This document shows, piece after piece, positions 16,202 through 24,149 of a DNA stretch of 48,654 nt. Source of the stretch: Neoroseomonas terrae (GTDB lineage Bacteria; Pseudomonadota; Alphaproteobacteria; Acetobacterales; Acetobacteraceae). The notes under the pieces are model-generated. The model was not told where the DNA came from and did not search any database. It saw only the letters and a list, made by a program, of their open reading frames with translations. The DNA lies in the NCBI RefSeq assembly GCF_018129025.1, contig NZ_JAAEDI010000040.1, positions 1 through 48,654 on the forward strand, given 5' to 3'. How positions within the stretch are numbered: the stretch's first letter is position 1; each line of letters starts with the position of its first letter. The position numbers and the translations under genes were made by a program.

Positions 16202-18253
16202 TCATGCCCGGACCACCCAGGCGTCCGCCACGGTCACGCCCTGGCCTTCGGCATGAATGATCAGCGGGTTGATCTCGGCCTCCGCCACCTCCTCCAGCGC
16301 CGCGAGGCGGGAGGCGGCGACGATCGCCTTCGCCAGCGCGTCGAGGTCGCCCTTCGGCAGGCCGCGCCAGCCCGCGAGCGGCTTCAGCCCCTTCACCTCG
16401 GCGATCATGGCGTGGGCCTCGGCCTCGCTGACCGGGGCGGAGCGGAGGGCGGTGTCGCGGTGCAGCTCGGCCATCACGCCGCCCGCGCCGATCAGCACCA
16501 TCGGACCGGTCTCGGGGTCGCGGCGGAAGCCGAGAATGGCTTCGGCAAGGCCCTTCGCCATCGGCTGGACCAGGAAGCCAGTGATGGTGGCCTCGGGCGC
16601 CTTTGCCTTGACGCGGGCGAGCATCTCGGTGGCTGCCGTCTTGAGCGCGGCGGCGTCGGGGATATTCAGCACCACGCCGCCGATCTCGGTCTTGTGGGCG
16701 AGGTCCGGGGACAGGATCTTGAGCGCGACCGGGTAGCGCATCCCGTCCGGCACGGCATCAGGCGTGGCCATGGTGGCGGTGCTGCCCGGTAGGCCCAGCG
16801 CGGCGAAGAGGGCACGCGCATCCGCCTCATCCGGCCGCGCCGGCAGGACGTGGGTGATGGCGGCGGCGGCCGGGACGCTGCGCGGCGCCTGCCAGTCGAG
16901 GAAGGCGCGGATCACGTCGGCGCAGGATTCCGGCGTGCGGAAGGCGGGGATGCCGGCCTCGCCCAGCATGCGCAGCGAGACATCGGCCTGCGGCACGAGG
17001 AAGGCCGCGACGGGCTTCGCCAGCCCGGCCTTCGCCGCCCCGAGGATGCCCGCCACCGCATCATGCGGCCGGAACTGTGCCGAGGAGCCGACCACCGACA
17101 GGGCAAGGTCGGTGTTCGGGTCGGAGGCGAGCGCGGTCAACGCTGCCTGCACCTTGTCCGCCCGCGTGCCGGCAAGCGTCACGTCGATCATCCGGCCGTG
17201 ATGCGGCAGGCCGGCCGCCTTGAGGCCGGCGACGGCCGTCTCGTCGGGGGCGGCCGTCTCGATGCCGGCGACGCCCAGGGCGTCGACAGCCATGGCGCCG
17301 CCGCCGCCCGTGGTGGTCATCACCGACACAGCGCGCTTCGGCGCGGCGATGGGCTTGCGGCCGATGAACAGGGCCGGCGCCTCCAGCAGCCCCTCGATCA
17401 TCGTCACGCGGGCGATGCCATTGGCCCGGAAGAAGGCATCGGCCGCGGCATCCGAACCTGCCAGCGCCCCAGTGTGGCTGTTCGCCAACTCGGCCCCGAA
17501 GGAGGACCGGCCCAGCTTGTAGGCGATGATCGGCTTGCCGGCCGCATGGGCGCGCCGCGCGGCCTCCGCCAGCAGGTCGGCACGGCGGATGGCTTCGAGG
17601 AACAGCAGGATGGCGTCGACCTGCGGGTCGTCCACCAGCATGCCCGCGATCTCGCTGGCGGTCAGGTCGGCCTCGTTGCCCGTGCTGATCAGATGCGAGA
17701 AGCCGAGGCCGCGCGCGGCGCCGCGCGCCATGATGGCGCCAAGCATCGAGCCCGATTGCGAGACGAGCGCGAGCCGGCCGGCCGGGAGGCTCTCTGCCTC
17801 GAGCGCCGCGTTCACGCTGCAGGCCGTGCGGCTGTTAAGGTTGATCAGCCCCATCGAGTTCGGGCCGAGGATGCGGACGCCGGCGGCCTTCGCCGTCGCC
17901 AATAGCCGCGCCTGCCGCGCCTGGCCTTCCGGGCCGGCTTCCGCGAAGCCATCGGCGAGGATGGCGGCGACCGGGATGCCCTTCGCCGCGACATCGGCGA
18001 TGACGCCTTCGACATGCTCGGTCGCCAGCAGGAGGTAGGCGAGGTCGACCGGGCCGGGGATGTCGGCGATGGAGGGATAGGACTTCTCGCCGAGCACCGT
18101 TTCGGCGCGCGGATTCACGGGGTACAGCTCGCCGTCGAAGCCATGCTTGCGCAGATACACCTGCGCACGTGCCGTCAGCCGCGCCGGGTCGGTCGAGGCG
18201 CCGACCAGCGCGATGCGGCGGGGATTGAGCAGGGCAGGGGCGAGGGCGGTCAT
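16202..18253 (-). CDS. ADP-forming acyl/acetyl-CoA synthetase, fused alpha-beta form
   Basis: A 683-aa fused acyl-CoA synthetase of the ADP-forming acetate-CoA ligase family. Residues about 5-130 are the CoA-binding Rossmann domain (ALVGAST near 15), about 150-450 are the two succinyl-CoA-ligase-like domains with the phospho-histidine H260 in NSHTGALAGS, and about 465-680 form the ATP-grasp domain with KTEIGGVVL. Family members interconvert acyl-CoA, ADP and phosphate with acid, ATP and CoA; related Alphaproteobacteria proteins act on aromatic or short-chain acids. The gene begins 13 bases after the secreted-protein gene. Confidence 0.9.
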   Translation of the reverse strand: MTALAPALLNPRRIALVGASTDPARLTARAQVYLRKHGFDGELYPVNPRAETVLGEKSYPSIADIPGPVDLAYLLLATEHVEGVIADVAAKGIPVAAILADGFAEAGPEGQARQARLLATAKAAGVRILGPNSMGLINLNSRTACSVNAALEAESLPAGRLALVSQSGSMLGAIMARGAARGLGFSHLISTGNEADLTASEIAGMLVDDPQVDAILLFLEAIRRADLLAEAARRAHAAGKPIIAYKLGRSSFGAELANSHTGALAGSDAAADAFFRANGIARVTMIEGLLEAPALFIGRKPIAAPKRAVSVMTTTGGGGAMAVDALGVAGIETAAPDETAVAGLKAAGLPHHGRMIDVTLAGTRADKVQAALTALASDPNTDLALSVVGSSAQFRPHDAVAGILGAAKAGLAKPVAAFLVPQADVSLRMLGEAGIPAFRTPESCADVIRAFLDWQAPRSVPAAAAITHVLPARPDEADARALFAALGLPGSTATMATPDAVPDGMRYPVALKILSPDLAHKTEIGGVVLNIPDAAALKTAATEMLARVKAKAPEATITGFLVQPMAKGLAEAILGFRRDPETGPMVLIGAGGVMAELHRDTALRSAPVSEAEAHAMIAEVKGLKPLAGWRGLPKGDLDALAKAIVAASRLAALEEVAEAEINPLIIHAEGQGVTVADAWVVRA

Positions 18254-18266
18254 GCGGCGGTCCGGT

Positions 18267-18758
18267 TCAGCTCGGGCCCTGGGCGACGCAGTCCTCGGGC
18301 GGCGCTGCGGGCGGGGCGACATGGATGGCAAGGAAGGCGGGTGCTGCCGCGTCGGCCGGCAGCACGGCGAGGTCGTAGTCATGCAGGGAGATGCCGCCCT
18401 CCGCGATGCGCTGCCGTGTCGCGGCGCGGGCGAGCAATTCGCGCGTTGGGCGCAGCACGGCCGCGCGGCTGCCGGGCGGCAGACCGGGCAGGTCTCCGAA
18501 CAGCACCACCGCTTCCGGTCGCGCCCAGGGCATGTTGGCGGGCAGCCTTTCGAGATGGCGCGCGACCGGCGCGAAGACGCAGGGCGCGGCGCGCAACGGC
18601 GCTTCGAGCGCGCCGGTCGGCGGCATGCGTTGCACCGCATCCACCACCACCGGCGGCACGCTGGCCGGTGGCGTTACGGTCACGAAGGGTGCCGGCGCAT
18701 CCTGCGCCGCGGCGGGCAGGGCGAAGGCGCAGAGCGCCAGGATCGCCGCCCGCCGCAA
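18267..18758 (-). CDS. Secreted hypothetical protein, 163 aa, TTG start
   Basis: The frame opens with a signal peptide (RRAAILALCAFALPAAAQ, cleavage near residue 19) and a short proline-rich stretch. No ATG is available at this point; a TTG at 18758 with GAGG 8 bases upstream gives the natural start, 10 bases after the SDR stop. One mature region contains two cysteines. No domain is recognised. It is embedded between the SDR and acyl-CoA synthetase genes, so it is expressed with them, and its export makes it an unusual partner for these cytoplasmic enzymes. Confidence 0.68.
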   Translation of the reverse strand: MRRAAILALCAFALPAAAQDAPAPFVTVTPPASVPPVVVDAVQRMPPTGALEAPLRAAPCVFAPVARHLERLPANMPWARPEAVVLFGDLPGLPPGSRAAVLRPTRELLARAATRQRIAEGGISLHDYDLAVLPADAAAPAFLAIHVAPPAAPPEDCVAQGPS

Positions 18759-18768
18759 CGCCCGATCC

Positions 18769-19683
18769 TCAGATCGGGTCCCAGCAGAACACGTCGCCGG
18801 ACCGCTCCAGCTTCGAGAAGCCCTGGGCGAGCGACGGCAGCGCGTATTCGGCAATGGCTTCCGGCGTCCAGCCATTCTCGCGATGCACCGACTTGATCGG
18901 GCGGATCTGGGAATAGACGAACAGCTCGTTCATGCGCGGGGAGAAGATCTGCCCCGTCACGTCCTTCGCCGCGTCCGAGGCGAGGAACACCGCGAGCGGC
19001 GCGTTCTTGTCCGGCGTCATCTGCATGATGCGCTCGACGCGGCGCTTCTGTTCCGGCGTCTCCGCGGGGATGGTGCCGGTCATGCGCGACCAGGCGAAGG
19101 GCGCGATGCAGTTCGAACGCACGTTGAAGCGCGCCATGTCGAGCGCGATCGACTTCGACAGGCCGGCGATGCCGAGCTTCGCCGCCGAGTAGTTCGCCTG
19201 CCCGAAATTGCCGATCAGCCCCGAGGTCGAGGACATGTGGACATAGGCGCCCGACTGCTGCTGGCGGAAATGCGTGGCGGCAGCGCGCGAGACGTAGAAG
19301 GAGCCGTTCAGGTGGACGGCGATCACCGCATCCCATTCCTCGGGCGTCATGCGGTGGAAGATCTGGTCGCGCAGGATGCCGGCGTTGTTCACGACGATAT
19401 CGATGCGGCCGAAATGATCCAGCGCCGACTGCACGATCTTCTGCGCCGAGGCCCAGGAGGAGACGCTCTCGGACGAGATCTCGGACTGGCCGCCATTCTG
19501 GGCGATGATCGCCTTCGTCTGCTGCGCGGGCGTGGCGTCCGTGCCCTCGCCGGTCACCGAGGCGCCGATGTCGTTGATGATGACCTTGGCACCCTGGCCG
19601 GCCATCATGATGGCGATCTCGCGCCCGATGCCGTTGCCGGCCCCCGTCACGATCGCAACCTTGCCCTCGAGCATGTTCGGCAT
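18769..19683 (-). CDS. Short-chain dehydrogenase, MFE-2 3-hydroxyacyl-CoA dehydrogenase-like
   Basis: A 304-aa classical-type SDR. The nucleotide-binding motif TGAGNGIG is at 13-20, D38 at the end of strand 2 favours NAD over NADP, NNAG is at 99-102, and the catalytic set is S152, Y165 and K169. The extra segment near 42-60 and the overall length resemble the dehydrogenase domain of multifunctional enzyme 2 of peroxisomal beta-oxidation, so oxidation of a hydroxyacyl-CoA is a reasonable guess. The ATG at 19683 has GGAGGGG upstream. It heads the minus-strand run that includes the acyl-CoA synthetase. Confidence 0.88.
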   Translation of the reverse strand: MPNMLEGKVAIVTGAGNGIGREIAIMMAGQGAKVIINDIGASVTGEGTDATPAQQTKAIIAQNGGQSEISSESVSSWASAQKIVQSALDHFGRIDIVVNNAGILRDQIFHRMTPEEWDAVIAVHLNGSFYVSRAAATHFRQQQSGAYVHMSSTSGLIGNFGQANYSAAKLGIAGLSKSIALDMARFNVRSNCIAPFAWSRMTGTIPAETPEQKRRVERIMQMTPDKNAPLAVFLASDAAKDVTGQIFSPRMNELFVYSQIRPIKSVHRENGWTPEAIAEYALPSLAQGFSKLERSGDVFCWDPI

Positions 19684-19703
19684 GCGGCATCCCCTCCGTG
19701 GTG

Positions 19704-19716
19704 TTAAGCCGCTTAA
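19704..19716. promoter_or_regulatory. Palindrome in a divergent promoter, possible operator
   Basis: TTAAGC-C-GCTTAA is a perfect 6-bp-arm palindrome lying 21 bases upstream of the SDR start and 92 bases upstream of the ABC ATPase start. It overlaps a second palindrome, GCTTAAGC (19711-19718). It is AT-rich in GC-rich surroundings. No regulator gene is adjacent. Confidence 0.4.
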
Positions 19717-19807
19717 GCTTCTAGACCCGGCCCGGCGGGGCGTGAAGCCGGGTTGCCGGGATGCCGGCCGGCGACCAACATGGGCGACGACCGACAAAGA
19801 GGCTTTC

Positions 19808-20575
19808 GTGGCGCTGGTGACCCTGGAGGGCGTGGGCAAGACCTATCGCGGCCGTACCGGCGCGTGGGAAGCCGTGCGCGATTTCTCGCTCGACCTGGCG
19901 GAGGGGGAGTTTTTCTGCCTGCTCGGCACCTCCGGCTGCGGCAAGACCACCGTGCTGAACATGGTCGCGGGGTTCGAGCAGCCGAGCACGGGTCGCATCC
20001 TTCTGGACGGCTCCCCGGTGGAGCGGCCCGGCGCCGATCGTGGGGTCGTCTTCCAGGGGCATGACAGCCTCTATGACTGGCTGACGGCCATCGAGAACAT
20101 CGGCTTCGGCCTGCGACTGCGCGGCATGGGCCGGCGCGACCGCCGCGCGAAGGCGGAGCATTACCTGCATATGGTCGGGCTGGACGGGCAGGGGGCCAAG
20201 CATCCGTCGGAATTGTCGGGCGGCATGAAGCAGCGCATCCAGATCGCACGCGCGCTTGCGAACGATCCCCGCATCCTGCTGATGGACGAGCCCTTCGGCG
20301 CGCTGGATGCCATGACGCGCGCCGTGCTGCAGGGCGAGCTGTCCCGCATCTGGGCGGAGACGCGCAAGACGGTGCTGTTCATCACCCACGATATCGAGGA
20401 AGCCGTGGCGCTCGCGACGCGGGTCGGCGTGATGAAGCGGGGCCCGGGCGGCACGCTGAAGGCGGTGATCCCGGTCGATCTTCCCTTCCCGCGCGAGCGG
20501 ACCTCCGACGCCTTCATGGCGGCCTTCCGCGAGGTCCATGCGCTGATCCATGACGAGATTCACGGTGCGCACTGA
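19808..20575 (+). CDS. NitT/TauT-type ABC transporter ATP-binding protein
   Basis: A 255-aa ABC ATPase. Walker A GTSGCGKTT is at 40-48, the signature LSGGMKQR near 137, Walker B LLMDEPFGALD near 157, and the H-loop in FITHDIEEA near 193. The family imports nitrate, sulfonates, bicarbonate or pyrimidine-type compounds. The GTG at 19808 is chosen because AAAGAGG is 5 bases upstream and the frame gives the normal family length. It overlaps the permease gene by 26 bases. Confidence 0.92.
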   Translation: MALVTLEGVGKTYRGRTGAWEAVRDFSLDLAEGEFFCLLGTSGCGKTTVLNMVAGFEQPSTGRILLDGSPVERPGADRGVVFQGHDSLYDWLTAIENIGFGLRLRGMGRRDRRAKAEHYLHMVGLDGQGAKHPSELSGGMKQRIQIARALANDPRILLMDEPFGALDAMTRAVLQGELSRIWAETRKTVLFITHDIEEAVALATRVGVMKRGPGGTLKAVIPVDLPFPRERTSDAFMAAFREVHALIHDEIHGAH

Positions 20576-21329
20576 GCGTTTCGCTACGATCGCCGGCTAT
20601 GTCGCGGGTTTCGTGCTGCTGTTCCTGATCTGGCACCTGGCGGCGGTGTATCTGGTGAAGTCGGTGCTGTTCCCGCCGCCGATCCCGGTGTTCGACCGCG
20701 CGGTGGTGCTGATCGAGGACAACATCCTGCAGGAACAGATCGTCGCCTCCATGCGGCGCATCCTGCAGGGCTTCCTGCTTGGCAGCGTCATCGGCATCCC
20801 GATCGGCCTCGCCATCGGGTCCTTCCGGATCGTGCGCTGGCTACTGGAACCCTGGACGGAATTCTTCCGCTTCATCCCCGCCGTCGCGATGATCACCGTC
20901 GCGGTGATTTGGTTCGGCATCGGGGAGGAGAGCAAGATCTTCCTGATCGCCTACACCACCGTCTTCGTCGTGGTGATCAGCACGGCGGCGGGTGTCGGTG
21001 CGGTCGGGCGGGACAAGATCCGCGCGGCGCAATGCCTCGGCGCGTCGCGGTTGCAGGTCTTCGCGCTGGTCGCGCTGCCGGCGACGGTGCCCTACATCCT
21101 GACCGGCATGCGGCTTGCCATGGCGAATGCCTTCGTCACCATCGTGGCGGCGGAGCTGATCGCGTCGAATGACGGGCTCGGCAAGCTGCTGTGGGATGCA
21201 CGCCTGTTCATGCAGGTCGAGGACATCTTCGTCGCACTGGTTGCGCTGGGCCTGCTCGGCTTCTTGACGGACCGGGTATTCCGGCTGCTGATCCGCGCCT
21301 TCGCCGGGCGCTTCAATGCCACCGTCTGA
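20550..21329 (+). CDS. NitT/TauT-type ABC transporter permease
   Basis: A 259-aa permease with about six hydrophobic segments and an EAA loop (GASRLQVFALVALPATVPYI, about 167-186). The sequence FFRFIPAVAMITVAVIWFG is characteristic of the SsuC/TauC group. Its start lies inside the end of the ATPase gene. The binding-protein gene follows 71 bases downstream after two tandem hairpins. Confidence 0.91.
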   Translation: MTRFTVRTERFATIAGYVAGFVLLFLIWHLAAVYLVKSVLFPPPIPVFDRAVVLIEDNILQEQIVASMRRILQGFLLGSVIGIPIGLAIGSFRIVRWLLEPWTEFFRFIPAVAMITVAVIWFGIGEESKIFLIAYTTVFVVVISTAAGVGAVGRDKIRAAQCLGASRLQVFALVALPATVPYILTGMRLAMANAFVTIVAAELIASNDGLGKLLWDARLFMQVEDIFVALVALGLLGFLTDRVFRLLIRAFAGRFNATV

Positions 21330-21330
21330 G

Positions 21331-21375
21331 CACGCCTCCGGCGTGAAGCAACTGTTTGAGCACGCCGCCGGCGTG
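21331..21375 (+). repeat. Two tandem hairpins between permease and binding-protein genes
   Basis: CACGCC-TCC-GGCGTG (21331-21345) and CACGCC-GCC-GGCGTG (21361-21375) are two copies of the same 6-bp hairpin, each preceded by TGAG and spaced 30 bases apart. The first follows directly on the permease stop. Such structures often protect or adjust the expression of a downstream binding-protein message. Confidence 0.6.
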
Positions 21376-21400
21376 ACGGTCTGACAGGGAGACCCGCATC

Positions 21401-22360
21401 ATGAACCGTCGTTCCATCCTCGCGCTGCCGGCCGCGGCCGCCGGTGCCTATGTGCTGCCGGCCGCCGGCCAGTCGCCGACAAAGGTGACCATCGCGACCG
21501 GCGTGGACCCGTCCTTCGCCGCCTTCTACGTCGCGAAGGAGGGCGGCTTCTTCGAACGCAACGGGCTCGACGTCACGGTCAATACCGGCCCGTCCGGCTC
21601 GGCCATGGTCGCCTTCCTGATCGGCAACCAGATCGCCTCCGCCTACGGTGCCGAACAGGCGGGCGTGTCGGCCAATGTTCGCGACCCGAATGTGGTCGCG
21701 GTGGCCGAGGGTGTCGCGCTGCTGCGCTGGATCAGCGTGCTGGGCCGCAACATCACCACCATGGAGGAGCTGAAGGGCAAGCGCGTCGGCGTCGCGCGCG
21801 GCACGGGCTCCGAGACCTTCTGGCTGTCGGTCGTCGCCAAGCTGAACCTGAACCCGGCCGACTACACCATCGTGAATGTCGAGGCGCCGGAGATGGTCGC
21901 GGCGCTGGAACGTGGGAACATCGACGCCTTCGCGGTGTGGGAACCCTGGCCGACCCGCGCGCAGCGCGCCATTCCCAACACGCACATCCTGGTCAACAAC
22001 GAGCAGATCCAGATCGTCCGCAACTACATCTACATGAACAAGGCCTGGGCGACGGAAAACCGGCCCGTCACTGAGCGAATCATGCGTTCCTTGATCCAGG
22101 CGAGCGACTTCCTCGATTCCAACCGCGAGGATGCCGTGCGCCAGGTCGCGCGCTTCCTGCGCCAGGACCGCGCCCTGGTCGCCGAGCTGATGAACAAGGT
22201 CGGCTACCGCATGAACCTGACGGCGGACAGCGTGGCGAACATCCAGCTGGCGATCGACCAGCTGCGCGGCATGAACCGGCTGGACCGGCCTGTGACGACG
22301 GCCGATGTGATCTGGGCGGATCCGCTGCGCTGGGTCGCGCCGGACCGCGTGCGGATCTGA
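21401..22360 (+). CDS. NitT/TauT-type ABC transporter substrate-binding protein
   Basis: A 319-aa periplasmic binding protein. The N-terminal MNRRSILALPAAAAGAYV is a twin-arginine-like signal peptide with cleavage after about residue 25. GVDPSFAAFYVAKEGGFFERNGLDV matches the opening of NMT1/SsuA-type domains, and FAVWEPWPTRA near 178 is part of the ligand cleft. The substrate is not predictable; with no nitrate- or sulfonate-using genes beside it, only the transporter class can be given. It ends 5 bases before the cyclopropane synthase gene, so the two are probably cotranscribed. Confidence 0.9.
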   Translation: MNRRSILALPAAAAGAYVLPAAGQSPTKVTIATGVDPSFAAFYVAKEGGFFERNGLDVTVNTGPSGSAMVAFLIGNQIASAYGAEQAGVSANVRDPNVVAVAEGVALLRWISVLGRNITTMEELKGKRVGVARGTGSETFWLSVVAKLNLNPADYTIVNVEAPEMVAALERGNIDAFAVWEPWPTRAQRAIPNTHILVNNEQIQIVRNYIYMNKAWATENRPVTERIMRSLIQASDFLDSNREDAVRQVARFLRQDRALVAELMNKVGYRMNLTADSVANIQLAIDQLRGMNRLDRPVTTADVIWADPLRWVAPDRVRI

Positions 22361-22365
22361 CCCGG

Positions 22366-23667
22366 ATGGCCGAAGACCGCCGGCTCGCCTCGCTGCAACG
22401 CTTCGCCGCCCATGTGGCGGAGGTCGCGCCCATCGACCTGTCGCTGCGACTGTGGGATGGCGCCCTGGTCGCGCTGGCACCGGCGGCGCGCAGCGACCTC
22501 GTGGTGTCGATCGCAACGCCGGCGGCGTTGACCCGGCTGGTCCGGCGGCCGCGGCTGACCACCGTGGTCGAGCTGATCGCCGAAGGCGCCGTGGACCTGG
22601 AGGGCGGAACGCTTCTTGACCTGTCTGCACGGCTCGGCGGCGGGTCGACACGCGGCATGGCGAAGAAGCTGAACAAGGTGCTGGCGGCAAAGACATTGCT
22701 GCCCTTCGCCTTCGGGCCCGGCAGCGGCGGGGCAGGGCACGCCTATGGCGGCAGCCAGCAGGCGAAGCTGGCGGCCGGGCGCGACGACAAGGCGCTGGTG
22801 CAGTTCCACTACGATTTGTCGAACGACTTCTATGCGCTTTTCCTCGACCAGGAGCGCGTCTATTCCTGCGCCTACTTCCCCGACTGGGAGGCGGATATCG
22901 AGACGGCGCAGAAGGCCAAGCTCGAGATGATCTGCCGCAAGCTGCGGCTGAAGCCGAGCGAGACGATGCTCGACATCGGCTGCGGCTGGGGCGGGCTGGT
23001 CTGCCACGCCGCGCAGCACCACGGCGTGCATGCGCATGGCGTGACGCTGTCCCAGGCGCAGCACGATTACGCGGTGGAGAAGGTGAAGCGGCTAGGCCTG
23101 GAAGACCGCGTCACCATCGAGCTGCGCGACTTCCGTGAGCTGTCGGGTGTCGAGTTCGACAAGATCGCCTCGATCGGCATGTTCGAGCATGTCGGGCTGG
23201 AGAACCGCGCAGGCTACTTCCAGCAGATCCGCGGGCTGCTCCGGCCGCGCGGCATCTACCTGCACCATGCCATCACGCGGCCGATGAAGAAGACCGAGCG
23301 TGACTTTCGCAAGAAGCGGCCGGAATACAGCGCCATCGTGAACTACGTGTTTCCGGGCAGCGAGCTGGACCACATCGGCGGCACCGTCGATGCGCTGGAA
23401 GCCGGCGGCTTCGAGGTGCATGACGTGGAAGGCTGGCGCGAGCATTACGGCCGCACCTGCAGGCTGTGGACGGAACGTCTGTACGCCAACCGCGCGGCGG
23501 CCGAGGCCGAGGTCGGCGCGGCGAAGACGCGGCTGTGGCTGCTGTATCTCGCCGGCGTCTGCCTGGGCTTCGAGCGCGGCACGATCGGCATCTTTCAGAC
23601 GGTTGCGACGAAGCGGGCGCGTGGGGCTTCCGGCATGCCGCCGACGCGCGCGGACCTGTACGCATGA
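22366..23667 (+). CDS. cfa: Cyclopropane-fatty-acyl-phospholipid synthase family
   Basis: A 433-aa SAM-dependent enzyme that adds a methylene bridge to unsaturated phospholipid acyl chains. The N-terminal region (about 1-130) is the lipid-binding extension; the methyltransferase domain begins at QFHYDLSNDFY (146-156), SAM motif I MLDIGCGWGG is at 201-210, and FEHVG near 272 and YVFPGSELDHIG near 327 are diagnostic of the family. The cysteine in VYSCAYF is also family-typical. Length is slightly above that of E. coli Cfa (382). The start lies 5 bases after the binding-protein stop, and its stop overlaps the next start. Confidence 0.92.
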   Translation: MAEDRRLASLQRFAAHVAEVAPIDLSLRLWDGALVALAPAARSDLVVSIATPAALTRLVRRPRLTTVVELIAEGAVDLEGGTLLDLSARLGGGSTRGMAKKLNKVLAAKTLLPFAFGPGSGGAGHAYGGSQQAKLAAGRDDKALVQFHYDLSNDFYALFLDQERVYSCAYFPDWEADIETAQKAKLEMICRKLRLKPSETMLDIGCGWGGLVCHAAQHHGVHAHGVTLSQAQHDYAVEKVKRLGLEDRVTIELRDFRELSGVEFDKIASIGMFEHVGLENRAGYFQQIRGLLRPRGIYLHHAITRPMKKTERDFRKKRPEYSAIVNYVFPGSELDHIGGTVDALEAGGFEVHDVEGWREHYGRTCRLWTERLYANRAAAEAEVGAAKTRLWLLYLAGVCLGFERGTIGIFQTVATKRARGASGMPPTRADLYA

Positions 23668-24149
23668 CCGGGCCGGCGTTCCGCCGAGCCACGTCGGCCG
23701 ACCTGCCGGCGATCGTCGCGCTGCTGGCGGACGACGTGCTGGGCGCCGCGCGCGAGCGGCCCGGTGATCCGGCCTATGACGACGCTTTCGCAGCCATCGA
23801 CGCCGACCCCAACCAATTCCTGGCGGTCGTCGAGGACGGAGGGCGGATGATCGGCTGCTTGCAACTCTCCTTCATCCCTGGCCTGTCACGGATGGGGCTG
23901 TGGCGCGGCCAGATCGAGAGCGTGCGCATCGCCGCCAGTCACCGCGGCGCGGGCCTCGGGCGGCGCATGTTCGAGTGGGCGATCGAGCAGTGCCGGGTGC
24001 GCGGCTGCGGGCTCGTGCAGCTCACCACCGACAAGGCGCGGCCGGATGCGCGGCGCTTCTACGAATCCCTTGGCTTCGCGGCGAGCCATGAGGGCATGAA
24101 GCTGTCACTCACGACAGTGACGGCACCAGCGCCGCCGCCGCCGGCCTGA
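23664..24149 (+). CDS. GNAT-family N-acetyltransferase
   Basis: A 161-aa acetyltransferase. The acetyl-CoA pyrophosphate-binding loop is SHRGAGLGRRM (about 92-102), the region before it (WRGQIESVRI) forms strand 4, and FYESLGFAASHEGMKL closes the fold. It resembles the small-amine or amino-acid acetyltransferase group. The ATG overlaps the stop of the cyclopropane synthase gene (ATGA), so it is coupled to it. The last 41 bases overlap the end of the opposite-strand fusion gene, and the C-terminal tail is alanine/proline-rich and variable. Confidence 0.86.
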   Translation: MTGPAFRRATSADLPAIVALLADDVLGAARERPGDPAYDDAFAAIDADPNQFLAVVEDGGRMIGCLQLSFIPGLSRMGLWRGQIESVRIAASHRGAGLGRRMFEWAIEQCRVRGCGLVQLTTDKARPDARRFYESLGFAASHEGMKLSLTTVTAPAPPPPA

